64,000 nt of DNA. It comes from Actinoalloteichus_B caeruleus. Its GTDB lineage: Bacteria; Actinomycetota; Actinomycetes; Mycobacteriales; Pseudonocardiaceae. Shown here piece after piece: positions 17,090 through 26,107 of the stretch. Made by a program: the position numbers and the translations under genes. The stretch is taken from NCBI RefSeq assembly GCF_000718005.1, contig NZ_JODV01000001.1. One strand, 5' to 3'. The notes beneath the pieces were generated by a model, which made no database searches, was not told the DNA's origin, and saw only the letters and a program-made list of their open reading frames with translations. How positions within the stretch are numbered: position 1 is the first letter of the stretch; every line of letters starts with the position of its first letter.

Positions 17090-17272
17090 TCAGCGCAGGC
17101 GGTCCGCCTTGACGGCGTCGACCAAGGCCGCGAAGGCGGACGGGTCGACAAGGAGGGTTCCGCCGTCGCGGTTCTTGGTATCCCGGATGCCGACCAGGTC
17201 AGGCGTTGACCCCACCTCGACACAGGATGTCTGCTGGCCGGACCGCCTCGACTTCTGCCAATTGCTGATCAC
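17090..17272 (-). CDS. DUF397 domain protein, intact copy
   Basis: 60 residues starting MISNWQKSRRSG, with the CVEVG strand, VGIRDTKNRDGG and the FAALVDAVKADRLR ending, a complete DUF397 domain. These small proteins are encoded beside Scr1/WhiJ-type HTH regulators in actinobacteria and modulate them; some pairs behave like toxin-antitoxin modules. The GTG start overlaps the TGA of the DUF5753 gene by 4 nt (GTGA), and a GAGGAG lies 5 nt upstream, so the two are translationally coupled. It is the only one of the three DUF397 copies here without a reading-frame problem. Confidence 0.88.
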   Translation of the reverse strand: MISNWQKSRRSGQQTSCVEVGSTPDLVGIRDTKNRDGGTLLVDPSAFAALVDAVKADRLR

Positions 17273-17784
17273 GGCTGCTCCTCTGCTGCGTGTCGGGCTG
17301 CGTACTCCCGCACCATCCCCAGTGAGGCGGCGGGGTCGGCGCACGCGGAGATCAGGTTATCCGTCGCAGCGACGTAGGCCGCCACGTCGCCCTCCGCAAA
17401 GACGAAGACCGCAGCACGGTAGTGCTCAAGGTGCACGACGCGGCGGCCGTTGCGCGGGGTGATGAGGAACCAGCCGCCGTTCTGCGCGATAGTCAGCCCC
17501 GCTGTGTACGGCAGCACGTGCACGGCGGCCCGACCTGCCTCGGCTACCTCCGCTATGTGCGTCAGCTGCTCAGCCATGATTGCGGGTCCCGCCGGCCGCG
17601 CGAGAACGCTTTCGTCGAGGACGAACGTGCAGCGCGCGGTCTCCAACACACGTTGTCGGGCTAGCCGGATCTGTACCCAGGACTCGGCCTGGGACGGTGG
17701 CGTGAGCGTGGCGCGCATCACTGCTTCCGCGTAACCGCGCGTTTGCAACAGTCCGGGGAGATGCGATAGGCGACGACCCGCCAC
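17269..17784 (-). pseudogene. Scr1-type regulator, DUF5753 domain only (HTH domain missing)
   Basis: From about 17784 the frame encodes a good DUF5753 domain: LPGLLQTRGYAEAVM, then RLARQRVLE, VLDESVLARP, VHVLPYTAG and a VHLEHY strand, ending AAEEQP. Family members have a ~70-residue Cro/C1-type helix-turn-helix and a linker before the LPGLLQT motif. Here the upstream sequence in all three minus-strand frames shows neither. A GTG at 17784 could start a 171-residue DUF5753-only protein, but loss by 5' truncation is the simpler reading. It overlaps the DUF397 gene by 4 nt. Without the HTH it cannot bind DNA in the usual way. Confidence 0.7.
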
Positions 17785-18486
17785 GACACCGAGGTGCCCG
17801 CCGGGCCGTCCACCACGACCGGCGGGCCGCTCGCCATCCCCAGAACCCGCCTTCGGACCGGAACGGGTGAGCGCGAGGGGCGTCGTGCCGGCAGTGCGAT
17901 GCCCGGCGCGGACGCGGAGACCGCACCCCGTCCCCCGCTCGCCGGGTGCGAGTTCCGGCAACGCGACCTGGTCTCTTAACGAATACGCGCCACACGCAGT
18001 GGTTCCGCGCGCCCGATCCGACGACACGACCGCAGCACTGCCCACCCGTTCGACCAGGACGAGGCGAGCATGGCGCGACGCCCGGTAGGCAACATCCCCC
18101 TTTCCAGCGGATATTCGCCTGTTCAGGGGAAGATTTCCCGCCTGGTGGGCGCCGTGGCGCGACCACTGTTCCGAGTCCACGCCCGCTGGAAGACTGCGGG
18201 CGTGACCGGCGCCAAGCTGATGTGGCGGGACCGCCCCGTCGACCTGCTCCTGGTCGCGTCCGCGGTGTGTAGGGGGACGCGCCCCACCGGCTGACGTCCA
18301 CCGCCCGACTCGTCGATCGGGCGTCCGGGTTCCTCATCCCACCCGCGCCGGGTGGTCCACCCCGGACCGCGCCTCCTCCCGTTCCCGAGGTCAGCACCAG
18401 GGTTCGTCGGCTGCCGCGCGGACAGCGCGGCCGGTGTGTCGCGTCTGCCTCGCGCCCCGTCCACGCCCAGCCCCAGGAGTACCGCC

Positions 18487-19284
18487 ATGTCCGCTCCGAC
18501 CACCACGACAGCCGCCGCGCCCTCCCCGACCAATGCGGGGGGCACCAGCACGAACCGGCCGCATCCGTCCCCCACCGACCCCGCCACCACCCGGGTCGTC
18601 GACGCCACCAGCCCAGACGCCACCAGCCCGAACGGCACCGGCACGGCCGACCCGGCCGCCGCACCACCCGCACCCGGCGAGGTCGACGTCCACGAGGCGT
18701 TGGACGTCCCGGCGTTCCGGCGACTCCTGCGCCCGGACCGCCTCCGGTGGTCGGCGGGGGAACTCCGCGACCTCACCCGCTCGACGGCCCTCGACCTGGC
18801 CGCCCCACTGCTGCGCCTCGCCAGGTACGTGCCGGCCCAACGCTGGTGGGCGCGGCTCGCGCTGACCGAGGGCGTGGAGGTGTGGCTGCTGACCTGGATG
18901 CCGGGCCAGGGCACCGAACCCCACGACCACGGCGGGGCGGCGGGCTCCTTCACCGTGCTCGCCGGGGAGGTGCGGGAGGACTACCGGTACCCGAGGGGGC
19001 CGGTACGGGCCGCGACCCGCCGTGTCGGGGACGCCCTCGGCTTCGGGGCCGGGCGCGCGCACCAGGTGCGCAACACGGGCGCCCGTGACGCGGTCACCGT
19101 CCACGCCTACTCACCGCCGCTCGTCCCCACCCGCGAGTACCGGAGCCTGGCCGACATCCCCGACCGGATCGCGGCCCTCCCCGCGCCGGCACGACGGTCG
19201 ACGGCCTCGGAGGAGCCGAGCCGCTCCCCCGGCGTCCTCGCGCCCGCGCCACTCCGCGCCCATGCCAACGTGCTCGGGAAATGA
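18487..19284 (+). CDS. Cysteine dioxygenase family protein
   Basis: 265 residues. The cupin core runs from ~residue 85 to 225, with the iron ligands in EPHDHGGAAGSFTVLAGEVRE (two His of the facial triad) and the third His in GRAHQVRNTG. This group of bacterial thiol dioxygenases oxidises cysteine to cysteine sulfinate in the cytoplasm. The first ~60 residues are a Thr/Pro/Ser-rich extension (TTTTAAAPSP and a SPDATSP repeat) that relatives lack. The ATG at 18487 is preceded by AGGAG. The rhodanese gene starts 7 nt after the stop, so cysteine degradation and sulfur handling are linked. The 700-bp stretch upstream, back to 17785, contains no supported gene. Confidence 0.9.
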   Translation: MSAPTTTTAAAPSPTNAGGTSTNRPHPSPTDPATTRVVDATSPDATSPNGTGTADPAAAPPAPGEVDVHEALDVPAFRRLLRPDRLRWSAGELRDLTRSTALDLAAPLLRLARYVPAQRWWARLALTEGVEVWLLTWMPGQGTEPHDHGGAAGSFTVLAGEVREDYRYPRGPVRAATRRVGDALGFGAGRAHQVRNTGARDAVTVHAYSPPLVPTREYRSLADIPDRIAALPAPARRSTASEEPSRSPGVLAPAPLRAHANVLGK

Positions 19285-19291
19285 GCCGGCG

Positions 19292-19684
19292 ATGAGCGTC
19301 GAGGAGTTCCTGAAGGCGGCCCGGGCCGGGCTGGACCGGTTGGAACCGGCGCGGGTCGAGCGCCTGCGCACGGGCGGCGGGTTGCTGGTGGACATCCGGC
19401 CGATGGCCAACCGCCGGGCGGAGGGCGAGATCCCGGGGGCCGTCGTGGTGGAACGCATCGTGCTGGAGTGGCGGCTGGACCCCGAGGGCCAGCACCGGCT
19501 CCCCGGGGTGGTGGCCGACCGCCCGGTCGTCGTCTTCTGCAACGAGGGCTACGCCTCCAGCCTCGCCGCCCGCGACCTGCGGACGCTGGGGCTGCGGGCC
19601 GCCACCGACATGGTGGGCGGCTTCCGCGCGTGGAAGGCCACCGGCCTGCCCGTGGTGCCCGGCGGTTCCCCAGCCGTGCCGTGA
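19292..19684 (+). CDS. Rhodanese-like sulfurtransferase
   Basis: A 130-residue single-domain rhodanese. The N-terminal LVDIRPMANRRAEGEIPGAVV segment matches the CH2A-type motif. The active-site loop is FCNEGYASS, with the catalytic Cys at about residue 89. The C-terminal GGFRAWKATGLPV is the CH2B-type ending. It would move sulfane sulfur formed during cysteine breakdown. It starts 7 nt after the cysteine dioxygenase stop and is almost certainly co-transcribed. The pairing with a dioxygenase is recurrent in actinobacteria. The 202 bp to the next (convergent) gene hold nothing evident. Confidence 0.92.
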   Translation: MSVEEFLKAARAGLDRLEPARVERLRTGGGLLVDIRPMANRRAEGEIPGAVVVERIVLEWRLDPEGQHRLPGVVADRPVVVFCNEGYASSLAARDLRTLGLRAATDMVGGFRAWKATGLPVVPGGSPAVP

Positions 19685-19886
19685 CACCCCGCGCCGCGCG
19701 CCCGACCGGGGCGTGCGGCGCGCACGCGGGACTCGGTCGGCCCCTCCGCGCGTGCCCCCGGGCCCCGCGCGGAGCCACCGGAGCCCTGGGACGGCGGGCC
19801 GGTGGCGTCCTCGGCGAACCGCCCGCCGTGGTCGTACCGCGCTCGGGAACCGTCCTCGGCGCACCACCTCCGGCCGGTTGGCCGGT

Positions 19887-20630
19887 TCAGGACCGGAAGA
19901 CCGGGTTCGGGAGCACCGTGAACGTGGCGCCATCCCAGTAGTCGCAGTCGTCGGCCTCGACCGCCAGGGTGATCCGGAACCCGGCGGAGACGTCGACGGT
20001 CACCTCGGACAGCACTCCCGGGACGACCTTCGTCCGTTCGACCGGACCGTCATCCACCTGGGTCAACAGGGTGCGGCTGGTGTTGGGCGAACTGTCCGAG
20101 AGGGCCACCTCGGTGTGGAACTCCCCCACGTCCGCCGGGATGTTGTAGGTGATCGCGGCCTCGCACGGTCCGCTCTGCACCAGCGCGTCCGGGTACTCCT
20201 GCCGCAGCACCGTCGCGGACCCGATGTCGAAGTCGTACCCGCCGTCCACTGCGGTCTGGTCCACCAACCGGATCTCGCCCACCGCCGCGACCGCCGTGTT
20301 CCGGCCCTGCTCGTCTCCGGCCGCGTCCGTTCCCCCGGCACCGGTGTCCGTGACCGCCGGTGGGTCGGGGGCGGCCGTCTCGGTGACCGTGACGGTGGCC
20401 GCCTCGTTCCCCCCGACCTCCCGACCGGCGAAGTACGCCGTGAACACCCCGGCCACCGCCGTGATCAGCGTGGTGACGATCGCGCCGACGAGTCCGATCC
20501 TGGCCACCCGGACCTTCGGGTCGTGCTGGCCTCCGCCTCCGCCAGCACCCGGCGGAGGCGTGGGATATCCGCCGGAAGTGCCGCCTCCCCCCGGAGGTCC
20601 TCCCCTCCCGGGTCCACCCGGAACCACCAT
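19887..20630 (-). CDS. Membrane-anchored hypothetical protein with extracellular beta domain
   Basis: 247 residues in three parts. The cytoplasmic N-terminus is Gly/Pro-rich (PGGPGRGGPPGGGG, then YPTPPPGAGGGGG). A single transmembrane helix spans ~46-68 (IGLVGAIVTTLITAVAGVFTAYF). The outer part (residues ~75-247) looks all-beta, with alternating strands and two Cys (GPCEAAITYN and DDCDYWDG) that may form a disulfide. The fold recalls carbohydrate-binding or NPCBM-like domains, but I cannot assign a family. The TVTVTETAAPDP stretch after the membrane helix is a typical surface linker. Monocistronic. Function unknown. Confidence 0.75.
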   Translation of the reverse strand: MVVPGGPGRGGPPGGGGTSGGYPTPPPGAGGGGGQHDPKVRVARIGLVGAIVTTLITAVAGVFTAYFAGREVGGNEAATVTVTETAAPDPPAVTDTGAGGTDAAGDEQGRNTAVAAVGEIRLVDQTAVDGGYDFDIGSATVLRQEYPDALVQSGPCEAAITYNIPADVGEFHTEVALSDSSPNTSRTLLTQVDDGPVERTKVVPGVLSEVTVDVSAGFRITLAVEADDCDYWDGATFTVLPNPVFRS

Positions 20631-20691
20631 CGCGAATCCCCCAGTGCCTACGGTGTGACCGACAGTTCACCCTCTGGCACTGTATCCAGCT

Positions 20692-20707
20692 TGTGGTCCG
20701 CACCACA
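20692..20707. promoter_or_regulatory. Inverted repeat upstream of a divergent pair
   Basis: TGTGGT-CCGC-ACCACA, perfect 6-bp arms, in the 344-bp gap between divergent genes at 20630 and 20975. It could be an operator or a small hairpin. No other element is recognised in this gap. Confidence 0.25.
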
Positions 20708-20974
20708 GGGATTCCGCCAGTCCCCCTGCTCCGCCCCGCGCGCGGCCACCCCACGACCTGCCGGTTCCGCGACGAGGTCGTGGCTTCCCGGGGCTGCCGG
20801 AGAACCCGTGACCACCGAGCTCGTGTGTGTGCGACGGCTCGACCCTCACCCCCGGTCGGCGCGTCGGCGCGCGTCCCCGGGGGTCGGGGGCGTCCGGGCG
20901 GTCGCGCTCCCCGGCCCAGGAGTAGGGCGAAAACGCACCACCGGGGCGGCGGGCCCGGCTAGCGTGCCGGTCCT

Positions 20975-22135
20975 GTGAGACCGTTCACCGCGCTGCGCCG
21001 CCCAGGGGTCCTGCTGGCCGTCCTCGTTCCCCTGGCGCTGCTGCCGATGACCCTGGCCGACGGGGTGCTCGCCGTCCTGCTGGCCTGGTCCGGCGCACTG
21101 CTGGGCCTGTTGGGGGTCTCCCTCGCGCTCCAGCTGGGCATGTTGCTCGGGGCGGCGCTCGGCGGCGGGCGGGTGACCCGCGTCGGTGTCGGCGTCGGCC
21201 GACTGGTCCGGGAGTGGAGCACGCCGCGCCGGGTGGTCGCGGTGCGGGCCGTCCCCGTCTCGCTGTCGGTCTCGATCAGCCCGGACCGGCTCCCGGTGCG
21301 CCTCCGGTTGTGGGCGACGGGTCTGTGCTCCGCCCTGGCCGGAGCGACGGCCGCCGCCCTCCCGCTGCTCGGTGTGCCCGATCCGTTGTGGACCGGGGCT
21401 CTCCTCGGCGGGGTGGCGCGGATCGTCCACGCGCTGCTCCCCCGCGACACGGCCGGCAGCACCTCCACCGGGTGGCTGCTGTTCCGCCTGCCCCGGGTCT
21501 CGGGTGCCCGGCTCGCCGAGATGGAGGCGGCCCCGCTCGCCCGCGAGGTCACCGAGGCGGTGCTGGCCGGTCAGCTGACCGAGGCCGCCGCGGCCGCCGA
21601 CCGGCTGGCGCGGGCGCGGCCGGGGACGTGGTCGACCTCCGCCTGCCAGGTCAGCGTCCTGGAGGCCACGGGCCGGTACGCCAAGGCGGTGGCGGTGACG
21701 ATGGGCATGGTCCAGCGCGGTGGGGACGATCCCCGCCGGATGTCCTTCGCCCTGGCCGGGCTGGCCGGCCTCGCGGTGTCCGCGGTGGAGGTCGGCCAGG
21801 TGGAACCGGACACCGGGCTGCCGGTGGCGCGCAGGGCCATGTCGGACGCCGTGCGGCTCGGCTACCCGGTGCACCGGCTGAACGGGACCCGTGCCGCGCT
21901 CGCCCTGCTCGACGGGGACGTGGCGGCCTCGGCGCGGCTCGCCGCGCTGGCCGCCGACCAGAGCCAGGGCCCGTTGTCCCGCGCGGACGACCTGGCCACC
22001 CTCGCCCGGGCCCGGATGGCGGCCGGCGACAACGCGGGGGCCCGCGAGGCGCTCGGCCGGGCCGAGGAACTCGCCGCCTGGTGGCCCCGGGTCGCGGCCG
22101 TGCGGGAACGCCTCGACGTGGGGGCGGCCCGCTGA
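20975..22135 (+). CDS. Hypothetical membrane protein with TPR-like C-terminus (degenerate M50-like N-terminus?)
   Basis: 386 residues. Hydrophobic helices lie at ~10-30, 30-60, 112-132 and 135-150. Residues ~160-380 are helical repeats of TPR type (AEMEAAPLAREVTEAVLAGQ, TSACQVSVLEATGRYAKAV, DDLATLARARMAAGD). The order (membrane helix, GRVTRVGVGVGRLV, several strands, membrane helix, then GSTSTGWLLFRLP) mirrors site-2-protease-like proteins, where an HExxH helix and an SDG-W motif occupy the same places. Here HExxH is absent and the Asp is Thr, so if related it is an inactive relative. This homology is an inference. The GTG start at 20975 fits codon usage. No partner gene. Confidence 0.6.
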   Translation: MRPFTALRRPGVLLAVLVPLALLPMTLADGVLAVLLAWSGALLGLLGVSLALQLGMLLGAALGGGRVTRVGVGVGRLVREWSTPRRVVAVRAVPVSLSVSISPDRLPVRLRLWATGLCSALAGATAAALPLLGVPDPLWTGALLGGVARIVHALLPRDTAGSTSTGWLLFRLPRVSGARLAEMEAAPLAREVTEAVLAGQLTEAAAAADRLARARPGTWSTSACQVSVLEATGRYAKAVAVTMGMVQRGGDDPRRMSFALAGLAGLAVSAVEVGQVEPDTGLPVARRAMSDAVRLGYPVHRLNGTRAALALLDGDVAASARLAALAADQSQGPLSRADDLATLARARMAAGDNAGAREALGRAEELAAWWPRVAAVRERLDVGAAR

Positions 22136-22224
22136 GGACGGCCGCGCCCCCGGAAGGGCGGTGAACCCGCGAGCCGACCGCGCGCTGGGCCGCCGCGTGC
22201 TGGGCCGCGCCGCGCGTCGGGACG

Positions 22225-24783
22225 TCAGCCGGCCAGCACCACCAGGCCCAGTTCGGCCGGTTCGGTGAGCAGCCCGTGGCGGGGCAGGACCCGGACCGTG
22301 TAGCCGGTGGCCCCGGCGTGCGGCAACACCACCTCGCCCCGGAAGGAACCGTCCTCCGTCCTGCGCATGTCGGCGGTGACCACCTCGTGCAGCTCGCCGT
22401 CCTCGTCCACCCGACCCACGACGGCCTGCACCATGACGTCCTCATCGGTCAGCCCGGCCAGCTCGACGCGGCTGGTCACCGTCACCTCGGCCCCCAGCAG
22501 CGGCACGGACTCGCCGTCGTAGGACAGGTCGCTGTCCAGCACCCGCACCTCCGGCCACGCGGCCTCCACGCGGGAGCGGAACCCCGCCACCTCCCGGGCA
22601 CCCCGGTAGTCGTCGGCCGACATGGTGCCCGCCGACCGGGCCGCCGGCAGGTAGCAGCCCTCGACGTACTCGCGCACCATCCGGCTGGCCTGCACCCTGG
22701 GCCCCAGCGTGGTCAGGGTGTGGCGCACCATCGACATCCACCGCGTCGGCACGCCGTCCTCCCGCCGCTCGTAGAACAACGGGGTCACCTCGTCGGTGAG
22801 CAAGCGGTAGAGCGCGGAGGCCTCCAGGTCGTCCCGCCGTCGGGGGTCGGTGACCCCGTCGGCGGTGGGGATGGACCAGCCGTTGCGACCGTCCTGGAAC
22901 TCGTCCCACCACCCGTCCCGCACGGACAGGTTCAGGCCGCCGTTGAGCGCCGCCTTCATCCCGGACGTGCCGCAGGCCTCCAGCGGGCGCAGCGGGTTGT
23001 TCAACCACACGTCGCAGCCCCAGTAGAGGTACCGGGCGAGGGACATGTCGTAGCCGGGCAGGAAGACGATCCGGTGCCGCACCTCGGGGTCGTCGGCGAA
23101 GCGCACCACCTGTTGGATCAGTGCCTTGCCGCCCTCGTCGGCGGGGTGGGACTTGCCGGCCACCACGAGCTGCACCGGCCGGTCCGGGTCGAGCAGGATG
23201 GACCGCAGCCGGTCCGGGTCGCGCAGCATCAGCGTCAGCCGCTTGTAGGTGGGGACGCGGCGGGCGAAGCCGATGGTGAGGACGTCCGGGTCGAACACCG
23301 ACTCGGTCCAGTCCAGTTCCAGTTCGGACGCTCCCCGGTGCAGCCAGGCGTCCCGCAGCCTCCGCCGCACCTCGGCGACGAGCCGTTCCCGCAGGGTGCA
23401 GCGGATCTCCCACAGCAACGCGTCGGTGATCGGTTCGACCCCGCGCAGCCTGCTGGCGTGTTCCAACGCCGAGTCGGCGTCCCCGAAGAGCCGGTTGATC
23501 TCCCGGGCCGACCAGGTCGGGCCGTGCACACCGTTGGTGACGGAGGTGATCGGCACCTCCTCGGCGTCGAACCCGGGCCACCGCCCCCGGAACATGTCCC
23601 GCAGGACCCGGCCGTGGAGCTGGGACACCCCGTTGGCCCGCTGCGCGAGCCGCAGCCCCATGTTGGCCATGTTGAACATGTTCGGGTTGTCCTCGGCGCC
23701 CAGCGCGAGGACCCGCCGGGTGCTGACACCGGGCAGCAGGTCGTGGTCGCCGCCGTCGCCGAAGTAGTGGCGGACCATGTCGACCCGGTACCGGTCGATG
23801 CCGGCCGGGACGGGGGTGTGGGTGGTGAAGACCGTTCCGGCGCGGACGGCGGCGAGGGTCTGGTCGAAGTCCAGACCCTCCTGTTCGGTGAGTTCCCGGA
23901 TGCGTTCCAGGCCGAGGAAACCGGCGTGCCCCTCGTTGGTGTGGAACACCTCGGGTTGGGGGTGGCCGGTGAGCTGGCAGTAGGCGCGGACCGCCCGCAT
24001 CCCGCCGATCCCGGCCAGGATCTCCTGCTGGATGCGGTGGTCCTGGTCGCCCCCGTAGAGCCGGTCGGTGATGCCGCGCAGCTCCGGCTCGTTCTCGGGC
24101 AGGTCGGTGTCCAGCAGCAGCAGCGGCACCCGCCCGACCCGTGCCTGCCAGATCCGGGCGCGCAGCACGCGGCCCCGGGGCATCGCCACCCGCACCAGGA
24201 CGGGAGCGCCCTCGGCGTCGGTGAGCTGTTCGAGGGGCAGCGCGCGGGGGTCGATCAGCGGGTAGTGCTCGACCTGCCACCCGTCCGGCGACAGCGACTG
24301 GCGGAAGTAGCCGGACCGGTAGAGCAGGCCCACAGCCACCAGGGGGACGCCCAGGTCGGAGCAGGCCTTCAGGTGGTCGCCGGCGAGCACGCCGAGCCCA
24401 CCGGAGTAGTTCGGCAGCGCCTCGGTGACGCCGAACTCCATCGAGAAGTAGGCGACGGCGGCCGGCAGGTCACCCAGCTCCTCCTGGCGGCGCTGGTACC
24501 AGCGCTGCTCGGTGAGGTACCGGCGCAGGTCGTCGTCGAGGGCGCGGGTCTGGGAGAGGAAGTTCTCGTCGCGGGCCAACTGCTCCAGGCGTTCCGCCCG
24601 CACCTCGCCGAGCAGCCGCAGCGGGTCGCCCTTCACCGTCGCCCAGGCCCGGGGGGAGATCGAGGCGAACAGGTCCTGGGTCGGCGGGTGCCAGGTCCAG
24701 CGCAGGTTCGTGGCCAGGGTGCCCAGGGCGCGCAGGGGCTCGGGCAGGTGAGCTCGGACGGTGAAGCGACGCACAGCTTTCAC
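22225..24783 (-). CDS. glgP: Alpha-glucan (glycogen) phosphorylase
   Basis: 852 residues, as for the short alpha-glucan phosphorylases such as Rv1328. It releases glucose-1-phosphate from alpha-1,4-glucans, using pyridoxal phosphate. Visible landmarks are VAYFSMEFGVTEALPNYSGG near the N-terminus, FHTNEGHAGF, VHTPVPAG-like TTHTPVPAGIDRY, and the C-terminal CDVWLNNPLRPLEACGTSGMKAALNG that holds the catalytic region. The GTG at 24783 is chosen because KAVRRFTVRAHLPE is the family N-terminus. It links with the GH57/GT genes in glucan turnover. The 568-bp gap on its 5' side (24784-25351) shows no gene. Confidence 0.96.
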   Translation of the reverse strand: MKAVRRFTVRAHLPEPLRALGTLATNLRWTWHPPTQDLFASISPRAWATVKGDPLRLLGEVRAERLEQLARDENFLSQTRALDDDLRRYLTEQRWYQRRQEELGDLPAAVAYFSMEFGVTEALPNYSGGLGVLAGDHLKACSDLGVPLVAVGLLYRSGYFRQSLSPDGWQVEHYPLIDPRALPLEQLTDAEGAPVLVRVAMPRGRVLRARIWQARVGRVPLLLLDTDLPENEPELRGITDRLYGGDQDHRIQQEILAGIGGMRAVRAYCQLTGHPQPEVFHTNEGHAGFLGLERIRELTEQEGLDFDQTLAAVRAGTVFTTHTPVPAGIDRYRVDMVRHYFGDGGDHDLLPGVSTRRVLALGAEDNPNMFNMANMGLRLAQRANGVSQLHGRVLRDMFRGRWPGFDAEEVPITSVTNGVHGPTWSAREINRLFGDADSALEHASRLRGVEPITDALLWEIRCTLRERLVAEVRRRLRDAWLHRGASELELDWTESVFDPDVLTIGFARRVPTYKRLTLMLRDPDRLRSILLDPDRPVQLVVAGKSHPADEGGKALIQQVVRFADDPEVRHRIVFLPGYDMSLARYLYWGCDVWLNNPLRPLEACGTSGMKAALNGGLNLSVRDGWWDEFQDGRNGWSIPTADGVTDPRRRDDLEASALYRLLTDEVTPLFYERREDGVPTRWMSMVRHTLTTLGPRVQASRMVREYVEGCYLPAARSAGTMSADDYRGAREVAGFRSRVEAAWPEVRVLDSDLSYDGESVPLLGAEVTVTSRVELAGLTDEDVMVQAVVGRVDEDGELHEVVTADMRRTEDGSFRGEVVLPHAGATGYTVRVLPRHGLLTEPAELGLVVLAG

Positions 24784-25351
24784 GAATGCGGACCCTATCT
24801 GTCCGGTAGCGGACGTGGTGGTGACGCGGGAGTGACGGGCGCCGCCTTTCCCGCGCTGGTGTGGCGACCCGGGTGGAGCGCGGCCCGGGGTGGGCGGTCG
24901 GCGCGCTGGTGCGGCGGGGCGGCGCCTGCCACGACGTCGCGACCGTCCACCCGGCGCACCATCCGCCCCAGGCGCCCGTTCCGTCTCACTCCGCTGCCTA
25001 CCAGATGGGCAGAGTGCCACCACCGGGTTCACCCGTCCGACGCGATGCCCCCCTTTCGTGTTCTCGGGGAGTGATCGGCGGCCGGGTGGGTACGGGGTTC
25101 CGCCGCACCCGGCGCGGCGGACGCGGCGCCGCCGGCGGAGGCCGGCGTCTCCCCCTGCGTGGGCGCGGTGGATGCGCTCGCGGGCCCCCAGCGCGGGGTG
25201 ACGGTCGGCGACCAGCCCTTCCAGCACGACGTTTGCGGGTGACCCACCCGGGGGTAGTCGCGGATTCGAGTAGCCATCGCCGCCTGACGGGGTGACGATG
25301 TCTTACCTAGAGCGACCGCACGGTCACCGGAACTCACTGGGGAGGTCGGGC

Positions 25352-25555
25352 ATGGGTCTACGTTTCTACGTGATCAGCGCTGCGGCGCTCATCACCTCCG
25401 CGGTCGTGGGAATCCTGCTGGGGGCGGTGGTGACCACGCTGCACTCGGACGTGACCCGCATCGAGACGTCCGTGATCACCCCGGCCGCCGACCACGACGT
25501 CCCCAGTCAGGAGAACGCCCCGGAGCCCCGACTGGCCACCGTGCCGGAACGCTGA
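25352..25555 (+). CDS. Small single-span membrane protein
   Basis: 67 residues starting MGLRFYVISAAALITSAVVG. One transmembrane helix covers residues ~5-28, and the remaining ~40 residues are polar (HSDVTRIETSVITPAADHDVPSQ). Size and layout recall the DUF2613-type actinobacterial membrane peptides, but the tail does not let me assign it. GGGGAGG precedes the ATG at good spacing, which supports translation. The following 552 bp (25556-26107) before the ABC genes contain no supported gene. Confidence 0.65.
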   Translation: MGLRFYVISAAALITSAVVGILLGAVVTTLHSDVTRIETSVITPAADHDVPSQENAPEPRLATVPER

Positions 25556-26107
25556 CCCGCCCCCGGCCGCACCGCCGCCCGCCCCGGCGGCCGCCGACCA
25601 GCCGCCCGCCCCAGGGCACCGGGCTCCCCCGTTCCCGCGTCGCCGTGCTCCCGCGCTGGCCCACCCGGTGCCACCGGTGGGCCGCGATCGCCCACCACCC
25701 CGGCTGACCCGAACCCGCGCTGCCGCCGCACCGACCGCGACCACAGGCCTCGACCCACTCCCGCGTCGCCGAGCCCCCGGTTCCCGGCTCCGACACGGTG
25801 CCGTTTCCGGGCGCCGGCCTCCCGATCGTGAAACCGAGGCGTGCGGTCCTCCGCCGACCGCGAGCGGGCGCACGACGGAGCCAGCGGAGTGGGCCACGAG
25901 TCGGGGCGTGCGTGCTCCCGAATCCACCGCCCCCCTCCCCGAGCCCCCGCCCTCTCCGCGCTCGATGGCGCTGGCCGACCCGAAGCCTCCGGAGGACGAC
26001 GGTCGGGTCACCGGAAATCCTCGGACGCCCCGAATTTCCCCGGACCGAATTCTCGCCGAGGCCTGGTGGATAACCTGTGGGAAATCCAGGGAAAGGCATT
26101 TTCGACA

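Noticed and set aside
15622..17272. Functional toxin-antitoxin system
   Set aside because: The regulator lacks its HTH and two of three DUF397 copies are damaged, so an active module cannot be claimed.
18070..18294. Plus-strand 74-codon frame upstream of the cysteine dioxygenase
   Set aside because: Weak ribosome site and no similarity; it lies where the 5' part of the truncated Scr1 gene might have been.
22276..25074. A 932-codon plus-strand open frame
   Set aside because: It is a shadow of glgP; composition is biased and no motif is present.
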